Of a stretch of DNA of 64,000 bases, positions 39,001-53,000 are shown piece after piece (within the stretch, counting starts at the first letter, position 1; each line of letters opens with the position of its first letter). Origin of the DNA: Acanthosepion esculentum (lineage: Eukaryota; Mollusca; Cephalopoda; Sepiida; Sepiidae); the NCBI GenBank assembly GCA_964036315.1, contig OZ038492.1, positions 33,139,738 to 33,203,737 of the forward strand, read 5' to 3'. The notes below the pieces were generated by a model. The model saw only the letters and a list, made by a program, of their open reading frames with translations. It searched no databases and was not told the origin of the DNA. A program made the position numbers and the translations under genes.

Positions 39001-42000
39001 TATTAACTAAGAAATAATAATATTATCCTTATAAAATGTGAACTTTCACTCATTCCTTTAGTTCATTCATGAAAAATAACATTTATAATCAATATTAAAT
39101 AGTTGAAATCTAAAAATAAAAATATGCTTCGCCTATAAAAATGTTTTAAATCTGTTGTTAACTGGAGCAAGAAATGGCTTGTTAATTTTAAAACTTTCAA
39201 AAGCGAATCTTTTTTGCCCTCCAACAACATGGCTAATACTGACCTCCAGGAGAGTGGCTCATTGTGTTATCTTGGGGTAACATTTTCAGCTGACATGAAG
39301 TGGAAAGATTATATTGAATCAATTGCTCAGTCTGCTGCTAGGAAAGTTGGTTCACTATGTCATACTAGAAAATTTTACTTGCAAGAATCTTACACATTTA
39401 TAAGTTTACCATTTGTACATCTATTGAATATTGTTGTCATATCTGGGCTGGTACTTTTACTATTATTTAGAGTTTTTTTTTTTATAAAATCCAAAGAAGA
39501 ATCTGCCATGTTAACGGTCCTGACCTGACATGAGTTACTTTCCCACTACTGTAACGTAGCTTCCCTGTGCATTTTCTATAAATATTTTCATGGTAATTTT
39601 TATTTTTAATCAATTCACCCCAATCAAGGCAATAATGCCACTAAAACATAAGGGGCTACTGGAAGTGAAAGAGGAGGAAAAAACTTTGGAAGGAACCAGA
39701 AACCCAATCCTAAACATAAAACAAGGGATAAACCTCTACTGTTAAAAAAACTAGTGAGAAGTGTGAACCGGACAATGTTCTTTGGTGCCTTTATGAATTT
39801 AAGTGCAGTACTAGATTGGTAGTTAGGTCTCATCATTTTACAGCTGAAATGGCTAGATGTAAACTTCTATACTAACATTTTTTCTATAGCACTTGTTTGT
39901 GAAACTCTCTTCCAGCTTCTTGGTGCCCAGTCAACTTTGATCTTCAAAAATTTAAATACAATGTCAATCATTATCTTCTGTCTTCTTAATTCCTGTCCTT
40001 TTATTGTTGTCTCTCCTTAATAATGTTTTCTTTTTCTCATTCTTTCATACTCAGTAACCCATTACCTCTTAATGGCTTTGTCTTGCTTGGGGTGAAATGA
40101 TTAAATAAATAAAAATACACAATGCAGTAATAAAAACTAAAATGGCAATATTTACACCCAGTCAAAATTAGGACTAACATCACTAAAAATAAATACTTAT
40201 TAGTTGTTGAATGGATAGTAAACAAATAAAACACTTGTAAAAGAAAGTATTCTTGAGATGGTGATTAACTTTTATATACATAATATAAGATACAGACAAA
40301 ATTACCATAAATAAAATCAAACAGGTCATCTTAACCAATTATTTTAAATAAGCTTTTTACTTGCTCACAAAAGGAAGTAACTTAAAAAGTAAAAGAAAAA
40401 TAATAATAATGAATGCTATTTTTTAGTCTCTCAGTACCAATAAGTTTCACAGACAGCTACATATTTCTGTTTGGTATTGTATCTGTTCAATGCTTTTAGC
40501 ACACTGGTGTTAAAACAGATTCTGTAACTGAAAAAAAAAAAATTATTTTGTATTAAACCTATCCTAGATATTACCTATAGTTTCTGTCACTGATTACAAA
40601 CTGCACTTTAAGGAAATGAAGTGATCAAAATCTGTCAGAGAAAAAAAATTGTGGATCAAAATAAGTAGAGTGAAAGAATTAACTGAGAATGGGCAGATCA
40701 AAAAGTTCCTCTGGTGTGAATCTAAGGAACAATTGACAGATTGTCTTACTGAGCATGAAGCATCACCTTTAATATTAAGAAATGTCCTTCAATAAGATGT
40801 ATATTACAGGATTTAATATTTAATTTTTCAGTCTTTTTAAAAAAAAAAAAAAAAAGGAGATGGTTGGGGTGTTTGTGAAGTTTCTGTTGGCTGAATTATC
40901 GAAGCTGTCTACCTCACCTATATAAGTGGACTTTTCCAAATTACTTAATTTTGCTGTCTCAGAAGCTTTTCTGGTATTGCCCGAGGAATCAATGCTGGTA
41001 GGTATTGAATCTGTGGGGCTAAATGGTTTATCATGTCTAAAGAGATCCTTTTGAAAACTAACTCCTAGGATTACATTGCAATGTTCAACAAATTAAAATA
41101 TCAACCACTGATAATTGAAATTGTTGCGTGCGTCATTAGAATGAATAACTGATAAAATTGCTCAGCAGAATGTTAAAGTTCTCAGTCTTTTTATTTATAT
41201 TCTGAAAACAAAATGAAGAGACAATGTCATTAAAAATTTTGAGAAAAGTGACTTCAGACAATCAAGGAGTAATTCTAAGATATTTCACAAACAAAAGAAC
41301 CCGAGTATTTCAGTAGGTGACACTAAAATAATGTCTAGAAAAAAAAAAAAAGAAGACAAACAAAAGGATTGTTGTAAGATGGGAAAGGTCAAGGTCAGAA
41401 GATAGAGAAGGCCAGGCAAGCCACACCCAATCGTGAACACAGAATTGCAATGTTCAGATACCTCATTATGTTGAGTGTCCCCACTCCCAGGTCTCCCCCC
41501 AGCAGGAGATGGAAGATCACTGGAACGATATGTGGTGGAGAAGTTGAGCACACCCGTTTTTAAGGGCTCGAAAGATACCTGGCTACGAATCACTTTCTCG
41601 TCAGGCTGGGCATCACGGAAATACACCCCAACTTTGTCAACAGTTACAGCACTCATTTTCTGCCACCCCTCAGCTTTTCCCACCAATTGGTTGACTCGAA
41701 GTTCGTGAGTCTCCTGAAATAAAAAATAACAAACAGTTAAGTTAAAAGATCAATATCTATTATCATGCAAGCAAAATTGAATTTAGTCAACTAGAAATAT
41801 TGCATTGCTATACAGTTGATATCAATAATGCAGATTCATACAATTGGTATCCATAATGCATATTTGTACATTCTCAAATAGAGACGCAGTTGAAGAAATG
41901 TAATAAAAAATGTAAATAAATAAAGTAGTTAAATCTTTGCAACTTTCAAAACTTACCTATCCTACCTCATCAATCAAAATCATAGTTCACAATCCCACAG

Positions 42001-44708
42001 TTAATTGTGAACTACATATTATGTAACTTCTGAGGAGCGACATTCCCTAATTTGAAGAGTTCAGACCTTTACAGCTAAGACCGACCATGCGATATGTACG
42101 GGGCAAACCATCCTCTTACCCTTCATATTCCATTGGTAAGTTAGAAGTTCCATTCAGGCAATTTCTTCCTAAGACCTGCTACTCTGACCACAACAATCTT
42201 AACCTCTTCAAGTCTAGGGTTAAGTGTTGTTATCTATCCTATATATCTTTATAATCTGTACTTACTTCCACCTCTTATGTCCATACAACAACCTCATTTA
42301 CTAATCCTCTACCTTGAATGGCTCTTGGGCCTTGTAATAAGTAAGCATTTAGTAAATTTTAAAAAAAGTGGCTATATCATATGTGATTTATCAGAGCCAC
42401 ATATGGTTTTGAATTCAGAATTGTCAGTCTAGATTGTCAACCAGAGCTAGAGAGCCCAGTCTGCCTTGCTATTTAACCCTTAGCTGAGAGAATTAATTGA
42501 TTGATTCATTCATTTTCTATGGTTTATCAACCTTTTGCTGGTTATTTAAAGTTAGAAAACATTTTTAGAATGTAAGAATGTTTTTTGGAGATAATGATTT
42601 GGTGATACAAATCTTACTAGTTAACTCATAGCTGAGAGGGGGAGAAGAGGTAAATCATACCTTACCAAGAGTATTTGCACCTAAGTGAATATAATGAACC
42701 CAATGAGGAATAGAACACGGCTCTCTGATTAACAATTTCAAGCCATTATCCATTACATCACCCGCACATCCAAGTCTACATCACCTAGTATTCCCAAGTG
42801 GCCACTCATCTAGGTACTGACCAGGATAGGCATTGCTTAACCTTGGTAATAATTGTACAGGAACCAGTGTATCAATGTGATGTGGCTGTAATCCCAGAGT
42901 TGGGAGGAGAAAAGATACATATCTTTATCAAGGTTATTTGTGTGAAAGTGAATGTCATGAACAAAACCCCTTCACCGTTGAAACTGTTAGATGTAGACGT
43001 CTCTTCTACTCCAATAGCTTCATGTCTCGCACATCTCGCCTGTGGAACTCCCTTCCTTATTCCTGTTTCCCTGACAAATACAATCTCCAACTATTTAAGT
43101 GTAACATCAATCGACATCTCCAGCTGCCTTGATCTATCCACTTCCCTTCTCCCCATCCTTTCACCTTTCATTCCTATCTGCTCTCGCTCCAAATCTTCTG
43201 TAACCCCCTTGCCTTGATCGATCCACTATCTTTCTCCACATCCTCTCCTTTACCACTCCTATCTGCTCTTCCTCCAAACCTTCTGTAACCCCTTGCGTGT
43301 TAGTGGCTTCCAGCCTTGCTTGGGGTGATAAGCTTAAAAAACAAAACAAAAAAACAAAACAAAAAAAAATACAAAAAAAACTGGAATTTGAACTCAGCTT
43401 GCTGGTTTCTCTTTTCATGCCTCTAACTACTACCTGCACATGTTTTCAAATCACCTAAGGGCAAAAACTAAAATATCTGGACTATATTTTTTTCTTTTTA
43501 AATAATGTATTTTTGTTTTTGGAGCAGAATTGCATTAAGGAAAAATGATTTTGAAAAAGAAACCAAGTGCAGCACTGAACTATATAAAAATATTTTTAAA
43601 CAATCATTTAGAAAAAAATAATTAATTAGAAAAAAAATAAAAAAATTTAAAAAATAACATATGAGAGGGTGCAAGAAAAGTATGGTCATTTAAAATCAGC
43701 TTTTCAGCACCCCTTGTACAATTGCTGACTGTAAAAGATTGTTTTTATAAATACTGGAAAACTCCAGCAACTTTCAAGGAAATATAAGATTAGAATAGTA
43801 CACTAAACCTTCAAGCAAAGTAGCTTTTATCTGTTTATAACCAAGTACTTCATAAAAATGTAGGTATGAGTCAATTCTACATGTTGAACCTAAAACCAAG
43901 GCAACCAATTTTATTGAGCTTATGTTAATCATTTTAAAATATACCAATCTCATAACAAAGAAAGAATAAAAGGGGCCTACTTTGTGTCTTATTTTCTCTC
44001 GTCGTTGGAAAAAGAATGGCATTTCTTCGTTTGGTTCAACTTGTTTCCATTCAGTTGCCATAATATAAGAGTCATTATTTTTTTCAAGCCTGTTGTGTTT
44101 GGTATCAACCCCGGACACACTAAAAAGAAGAACAAAAATACCATAAACAGAGCAGACAGCACTAATGTATTCATTAACATTATTACTTTCTAGGCATTAG
44201 ACGTGATTCATTTTCTGTTAGATGAATATATCAGATTATATAATATGAAGCATCATCTCTTTTCACACTGATGTTTTTTGGACAATTTGCAGGAAGATTA
44301 AAAAAAAAAATGTATCATATATTTAGAAAGATTATTTTAGCTCTCCAGTAATTGCACGGTATAGTAGGAAAAATGATTATCAACTAAATCTTTGATTATT
44401 TATATTATTCATTTATAATGTCAAACTTTAAATGAGTAAACTCATTTTAGGAATTGATTCCTTTTAAACAGGAAATAATATCAGTCTCAAAAGAAAAAAA
44501 TATCTGTGATTAATTAATATTTGCTAAAAACACTCCAATACCTTAGAATCCCTGAAAGAAATAACAGACACTTCAAAGATCATCAAAAAGAATTCATATG
44601 TAACTTGAACATCAAAGAAAAGATGCATTTGATAGAGAAAATAATTTGATTAGATTTCATAAGGTTATAGATGAGTGTGGGGGAATGTATATAGTTAAAA
44701 TAAATGTG

Positions 44709-44749
<41 letters not shown>

Positions 44750-46204
44750 GCAGGATGTGTGTGGGTGTGTAACAAATGCACGGCCGCAATTTTCGGTGGA
44801 TTTACACCAAAATTTACATACACATGCTCCAAGTTAGCAGAAAGGCCAAGACCGACTTTGCATTTCCCAACGCCCATCGATAGAGGAAATAATCAATTTT
44901 TTCATGCTTCTACGGCAGTTTTCATGTAGTTTGTGGCCATTTTCTACTGGCCAGAGTGAGAGCCTATAGCTGGCTTCCACGAATGTTAACTAGCATGCTA
45001 GCATGCAAAAAAAAAAATCGATAGCTGCATTCGTCACAAGTGGGAAAAATTTAAATCTGCATGGCACTTTACTCCAATTGGCTCATTCGCTTGCTTAAAC
45101 TCAACGTTGATTCTGATTCCGCAGAACTGGGTTGGGTGTGAAAAAGTATTTGTTGTTAACATTCTTTTTTTCATTCGGTTTTTCCAGTTATGAGTCATTT
45201 TTTAAAGCTGATCGTTTTGTGTTCATTTTGTTTAGTTCTTTTTTCGTAACAGATTTAATGTTTAGTATAGAGCTTAGAAAAAATTTGCAGTGTGAGATAG
45301 GCAAGCAGTAAGGCATGTAGCAACATCAGCACGGCAAAGGGCACTCCTTTAAAGGCAAAAATATTTTAAGTCAAGTGACAGCGATTGCTGTATGAGTCGT
45401 ACAATTTTTGAATCAAGCACGGGCAATGCCGGGCCATGCTGCTAGTATATATATATTTTACAACAATAAAAAAAAGTTACTTATTTTACTTTTTATGATT
45501 AAAAAGAAAAGCAAAAAATAAAAAACTCAGCCGACCGATTTCACCCTCACTCAACAAAGCTGGATCGAGGAATTATATATTGCAAGAAAATAAAACATAA
45601 AAATGATATGTAATATTAATGAAGGCGGAATACAACTTAAATTGAAATCACATTTAGTCCTAACAGACACTCCCTCTATTAAGAGGGAGAGCTGTCCGGA
45701 CCGAATGTAAATTGTTTCTAATCACCTTTATCTGCAACATAGAGTGAGCATGACTCAAGATGGTAAACGAATCAATGCGAAAGTTAGCAGCAGAATTTGA
45801 GTTTTCAATAAGATGCTCCATGATGGAGGAATCATATGTTGTTCAGAACATCCTTTATTTGCAATGTTCTATTCCTGATTTTTTTTAGGTATATGCTGCT
45901 GTATTCTAGTATCTAAACATTGGGTTGTTCTACCTATGCAGTCAGCACTGCAACTATATTTAAAATGATAAATAACATTATTAATATGATGGTGGTGGGT
46001 AGAACATCCTTTTGGGTAGACGTCAAAACAGATTTAGTAGAAAACACGACACACACACTAGAAGAGAAATAACGATGTTCTACTGTGCCCAGCCAAAGCA
46101 AATAAAAATAAATTAGGCATTTATTATATACAGGGTGCCTATAAAGTTTGTGTGCACTTTAAAGTTATAAATTTTTTAAAGTGCACACAAACTTTATCGA
46201 CACC

Positions 46205-46257
<53 letters not shown>

Positions 46258-46998
46258 CAGAATTTGTGGCGAAGAAAATCCAACTGAAATACAGAAATTG
46301 ATCTGAGTAAACTAAATGGAGAGAGTCCACTTACCAGGCAGGTGTTGTCGTCATAGTCAGAAAGTGGAAAGGTAAACCTGTGTGATTTCGAATCACAAAA
46401 GGCACAAAAGGAATACGTTTTTGAAGACCAAATCTTTTGGCAACTGTCTGCTTAGAAGAAGACACACTGTCTTTGGCAGATATCCTACAACAAAGAATCA
46501 ATGAATCAATAAAGAAAAGGAAAAACTAGCAAAGCCTCAGTCATAACTGTAAAAACCAACATTTTTGCACCTGAGCAACCAAGCTAACATTTTTCAATAT
46601 AAAAAATTTACAAGATTTTAGTTAAAAACAATAGCTTGCATTTGTCTATTTTTATTGCCTGAAAATAGATATCCCTACCCAATGCATAATGTCAAATGAC
46701 TTTGATAATATATTCCAATTGTTTTAGGAAGTAATAGATATGTCAAACTGAAAAACGATTCTTCACCGAAATCTCTAACATTATAATAAACTTAAAATCT
46801 ATCTGAAAGGAAACGTATAAAAGAATCTTTACTGTTATTTTTATACCAGTGAGAGAAAAGTGGATGGTCACATTCAATGCCTCGAAAACCAAACTCATGA
46901 AATTCCATCATATCATCACTAAGCAGATCTTGAATTTTCACCAATCTCAATGAATATGTGTTCTCTGAAGAAGGCCGCATGCCTTGGAGCACTTGGAA

Positions 46999-47064
<66 letters not shown>

Positions 47065-50000
47065 ATCCATTGCTAAAGTCAGTTCCCTGTAATGCTCCAG
47101 TAAGTACCTGACTCTGCCTGCTATTCTCTACTTTTACAAGTGCCAGATTTGGCTGAAAATAGAGTACTGCTGCCCAGTCTTCACTTTCTAGTCTCGATAG
47201 AATTCAAAAACCTCTACACGGCCTTGTGGATGATGAATTATTTTCCATCCTAAAAACCCTTTTCCTCACAGACAAAATTTTGAAAGTCTTTTGCTACTCT
47301 ATCATTATTTCTATAGAAAGTGTTCAAATGAACTATATTCCATAGCTTCTTCTCATGAACCACTATTTTGTGGATTCTTGTTATCATTTAATATCAATCT
47401 AAAATAACTGCCATATCAAAATAATGTAACTATTAATGTAATTGTTTTTCAAATAAATTCTAAGGCAAAGATTTATTCTAATTTCAAACTGTCAAACAGC
47501 ATAAAAATGTAAGGACTACACACCAAGTTATTAAATTTCATTTTGCATTTAGTCCCTAAAAATAAAAATTTATTTCCACTGCAATAAAATGCACTTACTT
47601 ATTCTCTTCAGCATTCTTGTAGTAATCTTCTGTCCATTTGAGTCTGGTTTTGGTGTATTGATCAATGAAGGCACTAGTCAGGTTTATATTAATACATTCA
47701 ATGGCTGAAATAAAAAAAAACAGGAATTATCTTTACATAATCACATACATTTATTTTATACAGGGTTATTTGATTTAACATGCATATGTACATATAGCTA
47801 CAATGTAGATCTTTTATGGGAATAACAATGAGTTGCTTATATTGCAATTGGCCTGTAACATTTGTCATAAGTGAAATATCTGTATAGAGTAATAAAAATA
47901 ACTGCATGTTTGGACCTTTTAATTGGTTCAAATTAGAGAATATATAAGAAAAAAATCTAAATAAAACTGATATGTGAAGTTCTAATAATTTCATTCCCAG
48001 TGTAAAACACAAACAAAATTAGTAAAATATTTTTAATCTATGTAGACGGACAAAATGAAATTATAAGTTATTTCTGTTTAATAAAAATAGTGAAAAATAA
48101 TTTTGCATGAAATTAAAATGCATTAGTTGAATGAATTTTTGCATACTGAACTACAATTTATCTGAACTAGCAATTAAATTGAAAACATTTTCAGCAAGTT
48201 AAAATAAATTGAAAGAGAAAATGGTTAAAATGTTAACTTACATTCAACCTTCACTTCCAGTTTCTCTTCAGGTGCATCTGTAAATTCCCAACTTGTATTA
48301 CATCTGGAAAAAACAAAATTTAGTTGTATATCATTTCAAGTATCATATCAGATCACAGAAGTCTTTAGTCTGCTGTTTACTAACAGAGTGAAAACAAAAG
48401 TTCAGCTTTAATAAACTGAATATTGCTAAAAATTCCTTTTTTTTTTACATCCTTTTTCAAGTCATTTTCTTAAATAGCCTCATCAGATAGACTTTTATAT
48501 GGATGTCATGCATGGCACTAAACCTATTCAGAAATATCTAAACTGTCAACTTTATAGAACCAATTTCTCAGATCAATGATGAGAAATGGCTTTTAAGTGG
48601 CTGAAGTCTGTAGCTCTTAGTGAGGATCATACTCCTTCAAACCTTGTGAACTGGCACCACAGAGTCACAAAGAACTGTACTAAATAACAGAAACCACATC
48701 ATTTGAATACCAACAACAACAAAAATGGATAGCACATGTAGCTGGGAGAGAAAATAATGACACAATCAAGATGTTGACATTTCATACTACATCAAGCAAA
48801 TAGTTAAGAAAGACCCACCCCCACATCACTACTGGAAAGAGCAATAACAGTTAGTGGACTCAAGAAACCTATTTTCTTGAAAAATTGTTTTAATAGAGAA
48901 ATTTTATAAATTTCAACTGACAGCAGCACTGGCTGCCTGGTCAAAAAAGGCTGAATGTTTCCTTATAAGGAAATGCCTAATATTACCATTAAACTTTTGT
49001 CTTGCTTGCATTTACTCCCAGGCTATTGTTTAACATCATACATTTCTTGGTGTTATCTACTGAGACATTTGATAGCACAAAGATTAGTTCAAGAATTTTA
49101 TCTGTCATCCATTTTTTCTCTCGTCTTTCTTCCCTTGAGATGACTTCTTTTGTTGTTGTCACTAGTGTTTTCCTTTTGTTTACTGACCTCCACAAAAGTT
49201 TCATATTTCTTATTAACTACAATTGCTTATGTTTGTTTGAAAATAGAGTCATTTCTGAGATTGTTGCATTGTTTAGTTTAGGCTTTGCTTGAGGTTTCTT
49301 CATTTTATGCAATTTTAACCTCAGTTGAGAGGATTGCTTCCAGTCAACACTTGGATATGCTTGAGTGTAGCAATACATTTCTACATCATTTGATGATTGT
49401 TAGGTAGTCTATCTGGTTCTTAATATCACTTAGGCTTTTCCATACTGAGAGTCATCTTGAGTATTCTACAAACCAGATGTTGGTTATTATTTAGGCATTC
49501 ACATACTTTACTGTAAAGTCAAACAGCTGAACAAAAAGTAGGCCTCCTGAATAAATTTTAAATTATGTTTTTCCACATCTGCAAGCGAATAAATCAGACA
49601 ATTGTTTTCTTAGTTTGAGCATTCTACAAACCAGTTTTTTTTTTTAACATGTCCCTTCAGGCCAGAGGTGATCATGGCTCTTCCGTTTCCTTTTATTTAA
49701 TATCTGTCAACTGTGCATTGCCATGATTATTCTTAGGAAAAGATAGCAAAATGTTTTTCCATTGCCTTCTCAGTTGTCCTTCACTTAGAGTTGTTTTATG
49801 GTTAAATCATGCTGAAAACACTGGTTCTTATTTGATCATCAAATTCAAGCAGCATCAAGCCCGATCAGTACTTAGACGAGGGACTGTTTCATAACACTGG
49901 GAACTGGAAGCAACTTCCTACAATCCCAAATGTGTTTCAGTTTTAAATAATCCATAAGTCATAAAAAATAAATCAATCTCTCAGAGCGGTTGCCAATCAG

Positions 50001-53000
50001 GGCCAATCTGCCCTGCTATTTAATCCATAGCTGGAGAAGAGACAGGTTGATGCCTTTTTCAAGTATATTAATGCAGAGTGAACACAAACTCAGTCAGATT
50101 TGGAACTTTGATTGCCAATTCCATTTTTCACAGTGTTAACCATTAGCCACCCCTGCACCTCCATTACTTGTTTACAAAATGAAAATATGTAGGGAAATTT
50201 CTACTTACTTCCAGTTCTCAATAAAAGGTTCCCATCCAGAAAGTTTGCGATTGTAGTAATCACCAACCAGTTTGAAAACACCTCGGCCAGCTTTTTTAGG
50301 TAAGAGATGTTGATGAAGATCCAATTCTGCAAGTTGTATACAAAATAGGTTAAGATATGAGCAAATTGAAAAAAAATCTAGCATGAAATAAGAAATGTTT
50401 AAACTAGAACAACTTACGGTTAAAGGAGATCTCAGCCAAAGGTACATCTGCGTCTTTACAATCATCAATAAGACATATGCAAATAGAACCAGCTTTCACC
50501 TGAAAGAGTCAAATGAGAAATCAATAAATTTGACTATTAATGAATTCATAAAGTTACATATGTCAGGACAAAAATTAAAATAATCAGAAATGGAATCCTC
50601 AGCAAACATGATCGATTTAAGAACAAAGCATCATGGGTATATAACCAAATAAAAATACATTGAAACTGAAAATGCTAACCTTGACAGTAAGGTGAACAAA
50701 TTAATTTATACTAAAATGAAAAATTCTGAGAAAATATTTTTGCATAAACTAATTCAGGTTTCAAAATAAATGAAAAAAAAAGTTGTCAATTTGGGAGGGG
50801 GGCATGGGGTAATGGTATAAAAGGCCTAAATACTGAAACATCATGGTATAACATGGTATCATAATTTATGTTTTTCAGATAGCATAGCAAGTAATTAAAC
50901 ATAGAATCGAAAAGAAATTATAGATATATTTTTCTTTTAACTTTATTTTGAAAAAGCAATACAAATTCTCTTTTTCTCTGTTATTTTACCATTAAATAAG
51001 GACAGCAAATTAGCCTAATGAACACTAAAAAAATAATTAAAATTAACCAAACAATTCTCAGCCTGGTTACTTGCTGTAATTCTTGTTTATCTAATTTACA
51101 GAACTTAAATCTTCAAGTCTTATTCAAAAAAGCAGATGTAGTTATTTTAGTAACCATTATAGAAAGTAAAATGATTAAAACAAATAACCAATTTAACTGT
51201 CCTTACCTCAATACCAGTGAGGGTGAGTGGACCTTCATAATTGGTCTCACTGGAGCGCCTGACAGATATGTAGGTTTCAGGCTGAGAGCTCCGATTCAAT
51301 GGACTTCCTGGAGAACTGGGCATTGTTTGCTTTGGGGAGGCAGGTGCATCTACAGAACTTTCTCTATATGGCAACATCTGTCTGCCAGTCGTAGTACATT
51401 TTACAGTTTCTGCAAAGAACAAATAAATATTCAAAGTATTTTGTGAAAAGTTGAATATACATTGAATAGATGTGTCTTAATATGCTAACAATGAGTTCAA
51501 CCTGCAATAGAATATAGACTTACTTTGATATATTATCTGAGTGGTCCAAGTCTCTTTTGCATTTTCATCCTCTTAGCTTCACCGAGTATAAAACTAAAAA
51601 GTCTCACCATTGATCATTCTTGACTGAAATCAATGAAACTTTCTTCTAATGTTTGAACAATTCTGTTTAGATCCAGCTAGAAGAATTTTGTCTTAAAGGT
51701 GAATGTTAGTCATTAATCAATTTTCCACTGCTGTAAACATACTTATATGTCTAGATGAAACTTACACTACCATCTGTCAACATGTATACACATTTTCAAC
51801 ACATCATGAAATGACAGTCCATAAATAATGCTTATGTTATAAACTAATTAGTGCTTAGTGCTATTTCCAAACGGGTTTAGGCATACAATAGCATACTTTT
51901 TTTTTTTTTGAACATATTCCTATTACATGTGGAGGGTGTCATTTAGCTTAGTTTATACTGCAGAATATTTGATCAAAACCAAAATAGCAACACCCATGAG
52001 AAATTATCATCAGTGGATTTATAATCTTTTATTTCCAGTAATTGGCAATTTTCTATTTTTCCCGGAAATGGGCCAGCACAGCCAGGTGACAATGCAATAA
52101 CAATGCAATAGTGAAAGCATTAAGAAAAGCAATGATTATTGTTGACTTGTATTTTGATAGTAACAGAAGCAGTATTTACATGTAATTGAACTGACTAGCA
52201 CTTCTGCTGCTGTAGACTTACTTATACATTTTTATGAAACCTACATTACCTGCTTTCTACATATATGTACATTTTCAAGGCAGCATGAACTGTTGGTCCA
52301 TTGCATTTGCATTATAGATTAGTACTTGATGCTATTTCCAAATCAGAATAGACATATATTAGTGTACAATATTGCTGACATTATATTATTAGATCGTGTG
52401 TTGGGGGTGTTGTTCAGTTTAGTCTGTACTGCAGACTATCTGATCAAAACTAAAATGGTAGCATACATGAGAAATTGCCATCAGCATCTTTGTAGTCATT
52501 TATTTCCAGTAACAGCCAGGCAACAATGTTATAACAACGAATATAGCAGTGAAGGTGTTTACAATTCTTGATGAAGAGAAGACGTTTACAAACCTGGGAA
52601 CTTGAAATTAATATTTTGTAATGTTCGAGCGTTAATTGCTTGTTGAGGCAAGGAGTCAAAAACAGCCATGAACATTTTCATGTCATTGTATGATAGACGA
52701 ATGTTCAGCAGATTCATGTTTATCTGGAATGCATAAATAAAAGAACAGTGATCAATCAATAAATACTAAGACAATAAGCAAAATGGCAGGCACAAGAGAA
52801 CTCTAAATTTGTATAGACAAAAGAAATATTCTTAAAAGGAAGAAAACAGATAAAGCTGAGTGCATATTTTCAACAATATGCCTCTTACCTCCAATACAAG
52901 TGGGTGTTCCACTGCTGGAGCATCCAGTAACCCTGTTATACGTGATGCACCTCGGTCAGGCAAAGGATTGGCATTCATCTCTATGTTGACACTGGTAGGA

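Noticed and set aside
52326..52571. 81-codon plus-strand open frame with a hydrophobic start
   Set aside because: It lies in copy B of the intron duplication, the matching part of copy A is not open, and no family is recognised.
51410..52593. Hidden UBA exon in the intron between exons 10 and 9
   Set aside because: Reading the minus strand in three frames I found no LxxMGF-like start or fitting splice sites; the one LMG text runs into a stop after about 14 codons.
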